Made by a program: the position numbers and the translations under genes
Part shown: in pieces, positions 43,030-52,005 of the stretch
How the letters are laid out: the number at the start of each line of letters is the position of its first letter
Numbering within the stretch: the first letter of the stretch is position 1
From: Candidatus Thiosymbion ectosymbiont of Catanema sp. Cochon2018
GTDB taxonomy: Bacteria; Pseudomonadota; Gammaproteobacteria; Chromatiales; Chromatiaceae
Direction: 5' to 3'
Length of the DNA stretch: 64,000 nucleotides
NCBI GenBank assembly: GCA_011392765.1
Contig: WYCW01000001.1
Coordinates: 800,888-864,887, forward strand
Notes under the pieces: generated by a model
What the model saw: the letters and a program-made list of their open reading frames with translations, nothing else
Database searches by the model: none
What the model was told of the DNA's origin: nothing

Positions 43030-44001
43030 ATGTTGCATCAGATCTCCAACGGTACCCGCCGGGACCTGGACGGTAGGCCCCAAGTCTACTACGACGGCTA
43101 TTGGATCAAGTACTACGAGCCGCCGGCCGACAATCTCGAGGCCAAAAAGCAGCTGATTCAAGCCCTGACGCGGCGGCTTTTCAATCATGTGGAGCACGGA
43201 CTCAATATTCCCGGCAACCGCCTCGACGAGGCCCGACATGCCTACGAGCGCGAGACGAACCCGGAGCGTAAACGGGTCGCGGGCGCCATGCTGGCCGGGG
43301 CGCTCTTCAACCGGGCCGCGGACATCTTCACCAAGGTCGTGGAGCTGCAGGAGGCGGGGGTGGCGATCACCCCGAACGACGCCCTGATGGATCAATGCGG
43401 CCAATGCCTGCTGGAGGCCCTGGAGCTCGGGCGCATGGTCCGCCACCGGAGCGGCGACGAGGGCCTGGACGAGCTATGGGGCGAGCCGCTCCGGGCCTTC
43501 TCCATCCCGGTGGAAGACTTTTATAAAGGCCGTTATCTGAAGATCGCGCAGACCATGCGCCACATCGACCGCATTGCCGACGCCATGGTGGATACGCTGG
43601 CGGGTGAAGGCTTCTTTCACGGCATCGAGCCGCACATCCGCGAGCTGGCCGACGCGGCCAAGAATAAATGCGAGATTCTACGCACCGATCCCATGATCTT
43701 CGAGGTCTGGCCGGCCTTTGTCGTCGCCGGTGAACGGCTGTGCCGGTTCGATCCGGAGCTGCCACGACATGCCTCGGAGGAACAGATCCGGCGGGCAAAC
43801 CATGCCTGCGCACTCATTCGCGACGGCGTCTCTCTGGTCCAGCACATTGCCCGGGCACGAGTCCCGATGCCCAAGAGCATGCACACATACCTGGAACGCT
43901 GTCACCGTTTCCGGCGCGTCGCTAAGAAGATCCCTCGTTTCTCACGCCGTTCACCCAAGGTTGCGGTCGCGGGCACCAACTTACACACCCTGTCGGGGTG
44001 A
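43030..44001 (+). CDS. Conserved hypothetical helical protein
   Basis: A 323-residue protein that I do not recognise. It is mostly helical, soluble, with no signal peptide. It starts MLHQISNGTRRDLDGRPQVY, a region rich in YYDGYWIKYYEP, followed by long helices. There are several cysteines (QCGQCLLEALE) and histidine pairs but no catalytic motif. It follows the EF-G-like gene on the same strand by 92 bases. The ATG at 43030 is the first with a plausible fold. Confidence 0.6.
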   Translation: MLHQISNGTRRDLDGRPQVYYDGYWIKYYEPPADNLEAKKQLIQALTRRLFNHVEHGLNIPGNRLDEARHAYERETNPERKRVAGAMLAGALFNRAADIFTKVVELQEAGVAITPNDALMDQCGQCLLEALELGRMVRHRSGDEGLDELWGEPLRAFSIPVEDFYKGRYLKIAQTMRHIDRIADAMVDTLAGEGFFHGIEPHIRELADAAKNKCEILRTDPMIFEVWPAFVVAGERLCRFDPELPRHASEEQIRRANHACALIRDGVSLVQHIARARVPMPKSMHTYLERCHRFRRVAKKIPRFSRRSPKVAVAGTNLHTLSG

Positions 44002-44640
44002 GCGCGTATGATCTTCCTTCGCTAGGATCCTTGAGGGACCCGAATCTTTACAAATGAGTCAAGTTTTGTGTGCACCGCTTGATTTTGAACCACAGAGGAC
44101 ACCGAGAACACAGAGTTGGCCTACTCTCTTCTCTGTGTCCTCTGTGGTTTAAATTCCGCAGCCGGCAGGGTGTTGGGCACGGGCCATCCAGAGATGCGAT
44201 TCGCCGCTGGCGGGGCGTCCATTGATGCGATTCGCGCCTCCTTGTGGTGCCATCCTGAATGACCTGCCGCGCTCACCGCATCCTACGGCTTTGCCCAACC
44301 TACGCGAACTTGTTGTTTTAGATAGCAATAATGTGGGGATACCTCAGGGTTCGTGTCCTTTCGTGCTTTTCGTGGTTTTTTGATTTCCGTACAAAAATTC
44401 ACGCCTTGTCGGTCTGAGGCGAAGCCTCGCTAGACTATCCCCATGGGGCGAAGAGCAGGAACGTCCTGGCCAACTGCCGAGCCAGGTCCTCGGCGCGTCG
44501 GCGCTCGCCCTGGCAGCGACGTGGACAAGGAAGCAACCGTAGCTTAAGCTTTGATAAAATCTTCACGTAAGTAAAGCTTACCCTCCGAAGCAGAACGGAT
44601 AGGGGTCCGACAGAATTTTTTGCGGGGCCTGACTATATCC
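44002..44640. other. 640-bp gap occupied by a diverged RepA
   Basis: RepA copy E (44022-44433) fills most of it. The remaining 200 bp hold no recognisable gene and a possible promoter for the next operon. Confidence 0.6.
44022..44433 (-). repeat. RepA copy E (412 bp, diverged interior)
   Basis: Same ends as the other copies (CTAGGATCCTTGAGGGACCC and GGCGAAGCCTCGCTAG), but the interior differs. It contains a near-perfect inverted repeat (44088-44149: AACCACAGAGGACAC to GTGTCCTCTGTGGTT). It may be a RepA into which other repeats have inserted. Confidence 0.78.
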
Positions 44641-45630
44641 ATGGATTTGCAAACCATTCCCAACCTTCACGGCTATCTCAAAACGGCGTCCAAGTCCGGT
44701 GATTACGAGGAGCAAGCCTGCGCCCGGAATTTCTTGCTCGACGAACGTCCATCCGAGGAGGCGCTGAAGCTGTACAAACCCCATTTTGCTTCCGGTCCGG
44801 TCTCGGACTTCGACGATTGGTACGCTCGCCATCAGGGTTTTGCCAAGAAACATCTGTTCATCAGTCCCGACGATCCCGACGAACCAGATGCGCCCGTGAC
44901 CTTCCGTCCGCTCAACGACCGCAATCGGGTGACTCAGATCGATGCGCGCCTCAACCTGATCCGGGTCGAGCGGGCAGGTTGGCCGTGCTCTTTGCGCGGA
45001 CACGCCTTCGAGGAGGTAACGGCCCGGATCGAGGCATTTCAGGCTGGTGACGATACCGCCCGCGGCTTTCTCCAGGGCCTGTGCGATGCCTGGAACGCCG
45101 ACCGGGACCAGCGCCCTGCCTATGTCACCACCGAGATCCAGGTCGAAGACATCCTGGCGGACGGGGTGGAAGACTGGGCCGTGCGGCTGCGCAACCGCCT
45201 CGGATTGGGCCGCTTGGACCCCGGCTCCGCCGGGCGGCCGATTGAGATCCTGGTCATGCACTATGGGGTCGCAGAGGCGATCGCCGCCCTCGACGGACGA
45301 GGCCATCCGGCCATTCCCACCGTACTGGACGGTGACATCAACGGGTACTTCTTTCCCGATCCCCTGCCGGGGCCGAATGCCACGGAGGCGCCGCCTTACG
45401 GTGGGACGGTGAACCTGACCCCGGTGGAGAGCGAGAATGACTACCGGATAGGTCGCGAGCTGTTGAGTCCGCGCCTGGTCTACCGTCCGGAACACTTCTA
45501 TCGGGCCGGCATTATTGCCGAGCCGGTGAGCATGCCGCTCGACCGTGCCCGGGGCTTTCATCTGCCCTGGGTCCGGCTTTACGCGGACCGCGAAAACTTC
45601 GGTGCCGAACTCTTCGGCGGGGGTGAGTGA
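44641..45630 (+). CDS. Unknown 329-residue protein, first gene of a two-gene operon
   Basis: No family recognised. It starts MDLQTIPNLHGYLKTA, is acidic and soluble, and contains VTTEIQVEDILADGVEDWAV and IEILVMHYGVAEAI. The C-terminal part VTYRPEHFYRAGIIAEP-like (residues about 280-300) is typical of proteins with paired beta strands. The stop overlaps the start of the next gene by one base (TGATG), so they are co-expressed. ATG at 44641 was chosen because an upstream TTG frame start at 44620 has no start-like context. Confidence 0.6.
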   Translation: MDLQTIPNLHGYLKTASKSGDYEEQACARNFLLDERPSEEALKLYKPHFASGPVSDFDDWYARHQGFAKKHLFISPDDPDEPDAPVTFRPLNDRNRVTQIDARLNLIRVERAGWPCSLRGHAFEEVTARIEAFQAGDDTARGFLQGLCDAWNADRDQRPAYVTTEIQVEDILADGVEDWAVRLRNRLGLGRLDPGSAGRPIEILVMHYGVAEAIAALDGRGHPAIPTVLDGDINGYFFPDPLPGPNATEAPPYGGTVNLTPVESENDYRIGRELLSPRLVYRPEHFYRAGIIAEPVSMPLDRARGFHLPWVRLYADRENFGAELFGGGE

Positions 45631-47729
45631 TGAATGCCCTTCCCGCCAGTCCGGCTATTAATCGCTGGCAGGCGCGTTTCACCGCCGAGCCCGTCCAGGC
45701 CATCGGTGACCTGCTGGCCGACCGCATCTTCCTCGGTCCTTTTGCTCAGGCACGTCCCTCCGAGGCCCTGGTCCAAATCCTGACGCCGGAGCAGATCCCG
45801 CTCGCGGACCGGGCGGTTCGCGAGTGGCTCGGTGAAGTGCTTGGCGCGCCGGCGGGGGGGGGGCTTGCAGGCATGCGGTTCGCCGACGCCCTGGTCGATG
45901 CCTTTCGTGCCATGCTGTTGGTGCCTTTGCCGGAGTCGCGGGCCTGGTGTGCCCGGAACCAGGGGCGGCTGCGCCCCTGGCTGCGCGGCTTCTACTTCGG
46001 CCGCTCCCGGGACCCGGAAGCGACGCTGCTCATTGCCCTCACCCAGCACCAGCCGGACCGCCGCCTGCTTAATTTGTGGCTCGGACTCACCCGGCTGGCC
46101 GGGGGCGTCCACGAGGACTATGCCCCTATCGGCATCACCGGTCTGCGCCTGATGCCGAAGGACGACGAAGGAGGGGTGGAACGTTCGGTGCCGCGGGCCA
46201 TGCTGCGTGGCGTACTGGACTATGGCGAAGCTCTGGCCCGCCGGGGCGACGAAAAAGGGAAGCCTTGGCTCGCCGAGTTGGACTACCTGGCGGGCGTCTA
46301 CCCCATGAGTGCCGACCAGTGGGGACGGCGCTTTCGTGACCTGATCCAGGCGCGGAACATCTCCGACCCGGTGCGCAGGTGGTTGGATCAGCGCTACCCG
46401 TCCGCGCTGCGGCCATTCGATCCGCGGCAAGCAAAGGGCTTCCTGCAGCCGCCGCACGTCGACGAGCTGCGGCCGCTGCTGCGACAGTTGCCGGAGAGCC
46501 TAGTGGCTATCAAGCCACAGCTACAGGCGCTGCTCGACCGACACCGCCATTACTGCCGCGAGAGCGGGGACAGCTTTTACCTGGTACGCACCTTCTGCAA
46601 CCTAGGGGATCGGCTCCTGGGCCCGGACCCGACGTGGGCGCGGGAGCTGGCCCATGAGGCCGCCCGCTGGAATCCGCAGAATCTCTATGCCTGGTCCCTG
46701 CTCGCCCGCGCCCTGGAAGCGGAAGGCGATTGGCACCGTTCTCAGGCGGTCTACTGGCACGCCCGTCGGCGCTTTCCGCATGACGTGCAGTCTCACAATC
46801 AGCTGGCCCATGCCCTGGTCCTGCACGGTGATGTAGAGCTCGGCGAAGCGGTCTATCGTGCGGCCATACGCTTGTTCCCGGACGACCCCTATTGCCGCAA
46901 TGACTTGGCCCATACCCTGCGCATCACCGACCGCCGGGACCAGGCGGTGGTAGTCTACCGGGAGGCACAGCAGCACTTCCCCCGCGATCCCGTGACCATC
47001 AACGGGCTGGCGAATACCCTGATCGACCTGGAACGGTTGGAGGAGGCGAGGGAAGTCCTGGACCGGGCCGACCAGCTCGATTTCGATAAAGAAAACGTTG
47101 CCAAGCTGGACCAAATCCGTCACCGCCTGCAAGGGGCGCTGGACGGCGAGCCGGTTCGGCTCAAGCAACCGCGGCCCCCCCACGAGGGTCCCGCCGGCGA
47201 TCTGGCCGATCTGGCCGACATCACCGGCGAGGACCTCTCCCACGACCCCGCCTTCGGCCGTGCCGTCCTGCTGCGGCGAAGTGGTAAAAGCGGTAATGGG
47301 ACGCTCGACCGGGCAAAAGCGGAAATCGAGACCCTACCCCACGGCAGTGTGCGGATCATCGAAACCGGCCTCTGGCATGCCCGTGCCGAGGGCTGGCGCA
47401 TGGCCGCGGACTGGTTCGATCGGAACTGGGAGCAATATCCCGGCGATGGTGTGCTGCGCGTGCATCGCAACCGCGCCCAGGCCCGCGCCGGGGAAAAGGT
47501 GGACTGGACCCCGGAGCGGAATCGCTATCCCTACCTGGCAACCGTGATCGAGACGGAAATCGACGATAAGCCCCCCACACGTATCAGGCACCTGGATGCG
47601 GACACCGCGGACCTCACCGAGGAGCAACGTCAGGATGTCTGGTTCCTGGGTCTGACGCAACGGGGGGATGCCGAGTTACGCGACAGCGCCGAGGAAGACC
47701 TGCTCTCCGCGCGGCACCTGATAGGCTGA
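45630..47729 (+). CDS. Unknown 699-residue protein with TPR repeats
   Basis: No family recognised. The N-terminal half (residues 1-300) is helical and unlike known domains. Residues about 330-480 are tetratricopeptide-like: NLYAWSLLARALEAEGDWHRSQAVYWHARRRFPHD is followed by NQLAHALVLHGDVELGEAVY and NDLAHTLRITDRRDQAVVVY. The C-terminal part contains a further helical region. It is the second gene of the operon with the 329-residue protein. TPRs suggest a scaffold or sensor; the system has no obvious homologue that I can name. Confidence 0.6.
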   Translation: MNALPASPAINRWQARFTAEPVQAIGDLLADRIFLGPFAQARPSEALVQILTPEQIPLADRAVREWLGEVLGAPAGGGLAGMRFADALVDAFRAMLLVPLPESRAWCARNQGRLRPWLRGFYFGRSRDPEATLLIALTQHQPDRRLLNLWLGLTRLAGGVHEDYAPIGITGLRLMPKDDEGGVERSVPRAMLRGVLDYGEALARRGDEKGKPWLAELDYLAGVYPMSADQWGRRFRDLIQARNISDPVRRWLDQRYPSALRPFDPRQAKGFLQPPHVDELRPLLRQLPESLVAIKPQLQALLDRHRHYCRESGDSFYLVRTFCNLGDRLLGPDPTWARELAHEAARWNPQNLYAWSLLARALEAEGDWHRSQAVYWHARRRFPHDVQSHNQLAHALVLHGDVELGEAVYRAAIRLFPDDPYCRNDLAHTLRITDRRDQAVVVYREAQQHFPRDPVTINGLANTLIDLERLEEAREVLDRADQLDFDKENVAKLDQIRHRLQGALDGEPVRLKQPRPPHEGPAGDLADLADITGEDLSHDPAFGRAVLLRRSGKSGNGTLDRAKAEIETLPHGSVRIIETGLWHARAEGWRMAADWFDRNWEQYPGDGVLRVHRNRAQARAGEKVDWTPERNRYPYLATVIETEIDDKPPTRIRHLDADTADLTEEQRQDVWFLGLTQRGDAELRDSAEEDLLSARHLIG

Positions 47730-47895
47730 TAGGTCCCTTTGGAGTGCGGCGGCAACTCTACCCCGGCCTCGACGGTAGCCCGCGATACCTGGTGTAACCT
47801 GAAGGTGCCGTCACCCGGCACTGGCCTGCCGCCGCTTTGGATTTAAGCGATCAGTAGTCCGACATAAACTATCAATAGACGATTGACGGACTACG

Positions 47896-48065
47896 AGGGG
47901 GCGTTCTCAATTGAGCCAAATCATCATAAAAATCAAGCCCGTAGGCTGGGTTACGGCCAGGGACGGCGAAACCCAGCACACGGTATTGCGGATCGGAAAA
48001 GCTGGGTTTCGTTCCTCAACCCAGCCTACAACACTTAGATGATTTGTTAATTGAGAACGCCCCCT
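47896..48065. repeat. RepE (170 bp, AGGGGGCGTTCTCAATT ends)
   Basis: Inverted ends AGGGGGCGTTCTCAATTGAG and TTGAGAACGCCCCCT, extended by GCCAAATCATC against GATGATTTGTT. The core has a second inverted pair, GTAGGCTGGGTTACGGCC and GGGTTTCG...AACCCAGCCTAC. Confidence 0.88.
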
Positions 48066-48125
48066 AGTACAGCAGCGCCTAAGTACCGATAACATCGGTT
48101 CGGTTCTTTCCTGGGGAATTTTTTT

Positions 48126-48223
48126 GCCGCGAATGAACGCAAATCGGTTGGAATCGACTCACCATCCTCGACGGTTCTTAATCTCATTGCCTTTATTTGC
48201 GTCCATTTGCGTTGATTTGCGGC
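48126..48223. repeat. RepF copy 2
   Basis: Ends GCCGCGAATGAACGCAAATC and GCGTTGATTTGCGGC. The preceding 40 bp (TAAGTACCGATAACATCGGT) also occur near 14610 and 21610. Confidence 0.75.
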
Positions 48224-48247
48224 TAATTTTTGGGGCCTATGTACATA

Positions 48248-48285
48248 GCTAACGAGGCTACGCCTCAGACCGACAAGGCGTGATT
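48248..48285. repeat. Solo RepA end
   Basis: GCTAACGAGGCTACGCCTCA and GACCGACAAGGCGTGATT match one end of RepA. No matching second end is found nearby. Confidence 0.65.
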
Positions 48286-48356
48286 AGGCATGGAAAAGGC
48301 TCCGGTTGATCGAACAAAAGCGATGCTTTTGTGAGTAGCCGCAGGTCGCGGGGGGG

Positions 48357-48780
48357 GTGGCGTCAAGCCGGATTGTCAACCGGGACCTTAGAACCATGAT
48401 AGAACAAACCGTCGGTGAGTTGCTGGCAGAGAAGGTCACACTGGACATCGAAGGGATCGACCGCTTGTACCTGAATCTCTGTACCAACCCAGGCTTCAGA
48501 CCGGCGCCGGGGTGGCTTGGTATGCGCACCTTTATAAGCGGCTGGGTTTGGTGCAACTCTAAGGCTAGACTCCCCTGCGATAGCTCCGGATGTGAAGGCA
48601 GCAGGAAAGCGCAGTGCGGGAAAACCGCATGCTGCGTTTGATGAGGGAGAGCAGGCGAACGGGGCTATGATTTGACTCGTGAGGCACCGCCAGACGAAAG
48701 GGGCGGAAACAGATAGGCCGGTATCTACAGACACGGCATGCCTGCTCTCTACTCTACTGGTTCGAAAGGACTTTTGCGAC
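48357..48780 (+). pseudogene. Decayed mobile element remnant with structured tail
   Basis: The reading frame MIEQTVGELLAEKVTLDIEG then IDRLYLN (48396-48480) looks like the N-terminus of a larger protein I cannot name. It degenerates after about 30 residues. The following 150 bases contain the hairpin CGCAGTGCGGGAAAACCGCA and TGCTGCG (48611-48640) with a GAAA-type loop, and GGCACCGCCAGACGAAAGGG, in a layout that recalls the end of a group II intron or other retroelement. The family is not proven. Confidence 0.45.
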
Positions 48781-48787
48781 ACCCTCA
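48770..48787. repeat. RepG solo end
   Basis: GGACTTTTGCGACACCCTC, the RepG right end, without the left end. It lies just downstream of the sqdB stop codon, outside the gene. Confidence 0.6.
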
Positions 48788-48809
48788 TCAGGGGACCTTC
48801 CACCCGAAT

Positions 48810-50021
48810 CTAAGGTGCTTCCCGAACATCGTCCGGCGCACGGGCGCGGGCGGCGATTTCGCTGTTCCAGTGGGAGACGCAGGGGATGCGGCTGCGATCG
48901 CAGCGGTCGGCGTACTTGCGGGCGATCTCGGTCACCTCCTTGAGCAGCCCTGTGCGCAGGATGGTGGGATTGAGGCCGAGACCTACCAGACCCTCGTTGC
49001 AGGCTTCCAGATCGTTGGCGTCGGCCTCCTTGCGAGGATTGGCCACGTGCTCGATGGGCACCCCCGTGATCTGCGAGACCATATTGGCCAGATCGCTGAG
49101 GCGATGGGTCTCCGTGAGCTGATTCAGGATACGCACCCGTTCTCCGGGCGCGGGCGGATTGATGATGGCCAGCTCCACGCAACGAACGGTGTCCTGCAGG
49201 TGGATGAAGGCCCGGGTCTGGTTGCCGCTGCCGTGCACGGTCAGAGGGTAGCCGATGGCGGCCTGTATGAGGAAGCGGTTCAGCACCGTCCCGTAGTCGC
49301 CATCGTAGTCGAAGCGGTTGATCAGGCGCTCATCGAGGTGCGTTTCCCGGGTCTGGGTGCCCCAGACGATCCCCTGGTGCAGGTCGGTGACCCGCACGCC
49401 GTCGTTTTTGTTGTAGAAGGCAAAAAACAGCTGATCCTGGGTCTTAGTCATGTGATAGATGCTGCCGGGATTGGCGGGGTAGAGGATCTCCTGCTCCACC
49501 TCTGCTCCTTTGCTGTCGGTCATCTTCACCGTGAGGTAGCCCTCCGGCAGGCGTACTCCCACGCTGGAATAGCCGTACACGCCCATGGTGCCCAGATGTA
49601 CAAGGTGAATGTCGAGACCGGTGTCCACGATGGCGGCCAGCACGTTGTTGGTGGCGTTCAGGTTGTTGTTTACCGTGTAGCGCTTGTGCCAAGACGACTT
49701 CATGGAATAGGGTGCGGCGCGCTGCTTGGCGAAATGGACCACGGCATCCGGGGCGCGATCGCGCAGGACGCCGAGCAGGCGATCGTACTCTTCGGTGATG
49801 TTCAGGCGGACGAAATCGATCTCCCTGCCGGTGAGCTCTTTCCAGGTGGAGATACGCGAGCTCATGGTCCGAATCGGCGTGAGACTTTGAATCTCCAACT
49901 CGTTGTCGATGTTTCGCCGGGACAGATTGTCCATGATGGTGACATCGTGATCCTGCCGGGAGAGATGCAGAGCCGTCGGCCAGCCGCAGAAGCCATCGCC
50001 GCCCAGAACCAGTATTTTCAT
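48810..50021 (-). CDS. sqdB: UDP-sulfoquinovose synthase
   Basis: SqdB converts UDP-glucose and sulfite into UDP-sulfoquinovose, the head-group donor of the sulfolipid SQDG. The 403-residue protein has the NAD motif ILVLGGDGFCGW (3-14), the TMGVYGYSSVG segment and the catalytic YHMTK. Length and sequence match plant SQD1 and bacterial SqdB. The ATG at 50021 was preferred to the GTG at 50045 because GAGAGG lies 9 bases upstream. It follows sqdX after 20 bases. RepG debris lies beyond its stop. Confidence 0.95.
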   Translation of the reverse strand: MKILVLGGDGFCGWPTALHLSRQDHDVTIMDNLSRRNIDNELEIQSLTPIRTMSSRISTWKELTGREIDFVRLNITEEYDRLLGVLRDRAPDAVVHFAKQRAAPYSMKSSWHKRYTVNNNLNATNNVLAAIVDTGLDIHLVHLGTMGVYGYSSVGVRLPEGYLTVKMTDSKGAEVEQEILYPANPGSIYHMTKTQDQLFFAFYNKNDGVRVTDLHQGIVWGTQTRETHLDERLINRFDYDGDYGTVLNRFLIQAAIGYPLTVHGSGNQTRAFIHLQDTVRCVELAIINPPAPGERVRILNQLTETHRLSDLANMVSQITGVPIEHVANPRKEADANDLEACNEGLVGLGLNPTILRTGLLKEVTEIARKYADRCDRSRIPCVSHWNSEIAARARAPDDVREAP

Positions 50022-50041
50022 GCCGTTTTTCCTCTCATCTC

Positions 50042-51043
50042 TCACATGGAAATTTGAATCATATTGTCAGCGAATTCCCGCACTGATTGGTTCCAGGAAT
50101 GCTCCAGCGCCCGTGACCGACATACGTCCGGATGGATGTCGATGGCCTGCTCGATGGCGACCGCGAGCTCATCCTGGAGCACGCCGGCGCGGCTGTTACC
50201 CACCACGTCCGACGGACCCCGCACGGGATAGGCGGCCACGGGCACACCGCAGGCCATGGCTTCCAGCATGACGAGCCCAAGGGTATCCGTGCGGGATGGG
50301 AACACGAACACGTCGGCGGCGCGATAGTGCCGCACCAGCTCTTCACCATGCTTCTCACCGAGAAATACGGCGTCGGGATAGCGCCGCTCGAACTGCGCGC
50401 GCTGGGGACCGTCACCCACCAGCACCTTGGTGCCCGGCGTCTTGGCTCTCAGAAAGTCCTCAATGTTTTTCTCCACGGCGATGCGTCCCACGTACATCTG
50501 AAGCGGACGCGGCAGGTTCAGCTGCGCGGCGGTCCCGGGACAGAAGAACTCGGTATCCACCCCGCGAACCCAGCGCACCAGGTTCTGAAATCCGTGAGCC
50601 TCCAGCAGGGCGCGCAGGGTGGGGGTGGAATACATGGTGGCGTGCGCCGCACTGTGGAATCGCCTTATGGCGCTGAATGACCAGGATTCCGGCAACCCGA
50701 AACGCAGTTTGAGGTAAGCGGGAAACATGGTGTGGAAGGAGGTGGTGAAAGGAATGCCCCGCCGGCGCAGCCAGCTGCGTGCCGCCCAGCCCAACGGACC
50801 TTCCGTGGCGATGTGAACGGCTTCCGGCCCGTATTTCTCGATGAGTGTGCCCACCCGTCGGGGTGTGCACATGGCCAGGCGGATATCCGGATACGTGGGG
50901 CAGGGCACGTTTCTGAAGCGATCGGGGGCGATTACTTCAACCTCATGTCCAAGGTCGATGAGGCGTTCCCGGGTGGTGGACAAAGTCCGGACGACGCCGT
51001 TGACCTGGGGAAACCATGCATCTGATATGATGATTAACCGCAT
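50042..51043 (-). CDS. sqdX: Glycosyltransferase family 4, SqdX-type sulfolipid synthase
   Basis: A GT-B glycosyltransferase of 333 residues. The N-terminus MRLIIISDAWFPQVNGVVRT and the C-terminal PSRTDTLGLVMLEAMACG (the GT4 E-x7-E motif) are typical. Its operon with sqdB makes it the probable SQDG synthase that adds sulfoquinovose to diacylglycerol. The ATG at 51043 is the first in the frame and starts the Rossmann domain. SqdB and SqdX are co-transcribed. The symbol is by context, as close GT4 relatives add mannose or glucose. Confidence 0.82.
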   Translation of the reverse strand: MRLIIISDAWFPQVNGVVRTLSTTRERLIDLGHEVEVIAPDRFRNVPCPTYPDIRLAMCTPRRVGTLIEKYGPEAVHIATEGPLGWAARSWLRRRGIPFTTSFHTMFPAYLKLRFGLPESWSFSAIRRFHSAAHATMYSTPTLRALLEAHGFQNLVRWVRGVDTEFFCPGTAAQLNLPRPLQMYVGRIAVEKNIEDFLRAKTPGTKVLVGDGPQRAQFERRYPDAVFLGEKHGEELVRHYRAADVFVFPSRTDTLGLVMLEAMACGVPVAAYPVRGPSDVVGNSRAGVLQDELAVAIEQAIDIHPDVCRSRALEHSWNQSVREFADNMIQISM

Positions 51044-51114
51044 TTTATACTGAGAGCCTGTTCGACACTTTAACCAAAGAATCCTGTTGAGCCGCTACGG
51101 TTCTTGAATTGCCG

Positions 51115-51162
51115 ATAAAAAAAATCGCCACAAGATCCTTAAATCAAGGACTCATGGCGATT
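51115..51162 (-). terminator. Rho-independent terminator after the phasin gene
   Basis: On the minus strand AATCGCCATGAGTCCTTG pairs with the following AAGGATCTTGTGGCGATT, and the stem is followed by TTTTTTT. It lies about 100 bases after the phasin stop. Confidence 0.85.
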
Positions 51163-51263
51163 CAGGAGGCCAACGTATCGAAAGATGGATTACTCAGGAA
51201 AACCGATCCTCCGAAGATGGCCGGATAAATATCTGTGGCGGCAAATGGGCCGGGAGGCCGGCG

Positions 51264-51737
51264 TTACTGCTTGTTGACCTTGAGTATATCCTTGACCTCG
51301 TCCAGGCTGTCCGGCACCCGATCCACTATCGCCCTGGTAGCAGTTTCGTTGGCCGTGTTGAGAATATCCGCAAGCTCACGCATGTTGGTAACTGCGGTCT
51401 CAAAGGCACGCTTAGCCATATCGGTTTGCTCCCCTACAACATCCTTCGGAGAGCTGATCTTGGTCATCGAACCGCCGGCCTTCGAGAGTTCCTCCAGCGT
51501 CTGATTCAGGATCTTCATCTGCCATTTTCCAACCCCGGTTACCCCTTCCATAGCGGCTTTATTGGCTTTGGTCATGGCCTCCAGGTTGTCCCGCTGGCTG
51601 GCGACCAATGCGTCCATGTCGACGCCGGGCACCTTCAGCTTAGCGAGTCCATCGAGAAACTGATCGGCCCCCTTGGTCATGTCCATGCCCATAATGGACT
51701 TGCCGAGGTCCTGCAGTGATTCAGGCATTGTTGCCAT
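51264..51737 (-). CDS. Phasin family protein
   Basis: Phasins coat polyhydroxyalkanoate granules. The 157-residue protein is almost entirely amphipathic helix: MTKGADQFLDGLAKLKV, DALVASQRDNLEAMTKAN (the typical phasin segment) and AFETAVTNMRELADILNTA. GGAGAG lies 9 bases before the ATG. A Rho-independent terminator follows. The next gene upstream is a PHB depolymerase on the same strand, so the two serve the same storage polymer but have separate promoters. Confidence 0.9.
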   Translation of the reverse strand: MATMPESLQDLGKSIMGMDMTKGADQFLDGLAKLKVPGVDMDALVASQRDNLEAMTKANKAAMEGVTGVGKWQMKILNQTLEELSKAGGSMTKISSPKDVVGEQTDMAKRAFETAVTNMRELADILNTANETATRAIVDRVPDSLDEVKDILKVNKQ

Positions 51738-52005
51738 AAGTCATCTCTCCGTTCCGGTTAAAAGATTGGTAATTCTCTTGCAAAACAGCCACCCGTTCTG
51801 TCGGGTACCTGGCCGGTGTTCCGTTCACGTCCCTGTAGCGCCATCCCCGTAAGGGATCTTAAAAAAATCCCTTCCCTGGGGGCGATCCTTCAACCCGCGA
51901 AGCCAAACCTGCATTCTCGACTTCGCTTCCCATTCAATCGGTTATCCGATCGAACATAGCGGGGCATCCCTGCCTCGCCGGGCATCTTGAATTTTTCAAG
52001 CGCCC

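Larger units (their letters stand above)
47730..48809. other. 1.1-kb gap made of repeats and a decayed element
   Basis: In order: RepE (47896-48065), RepF copy 2 (48126-48223), a solo RepA end (48248-48285), a decayed coding fragment with a structured tail (48357-48780), and a RepG end (48770-48787). No intact gene. Confidence 0.7.

Noticed and set aside
44578-45561. A 327-residue minus-strand frame opposite the 329-residue unknown protein
   Set aside because: The plus frame is coupled to the next gene by overlapping stop and start, and the minus frame lacks start context. I kept the plus frame, though neither has a family match.
48357-48780. A complete group II intron
   Set aside because: No reverse transcriptase domain and no clear domain V are present. 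Only a fragment with suggestive hairpins remains.
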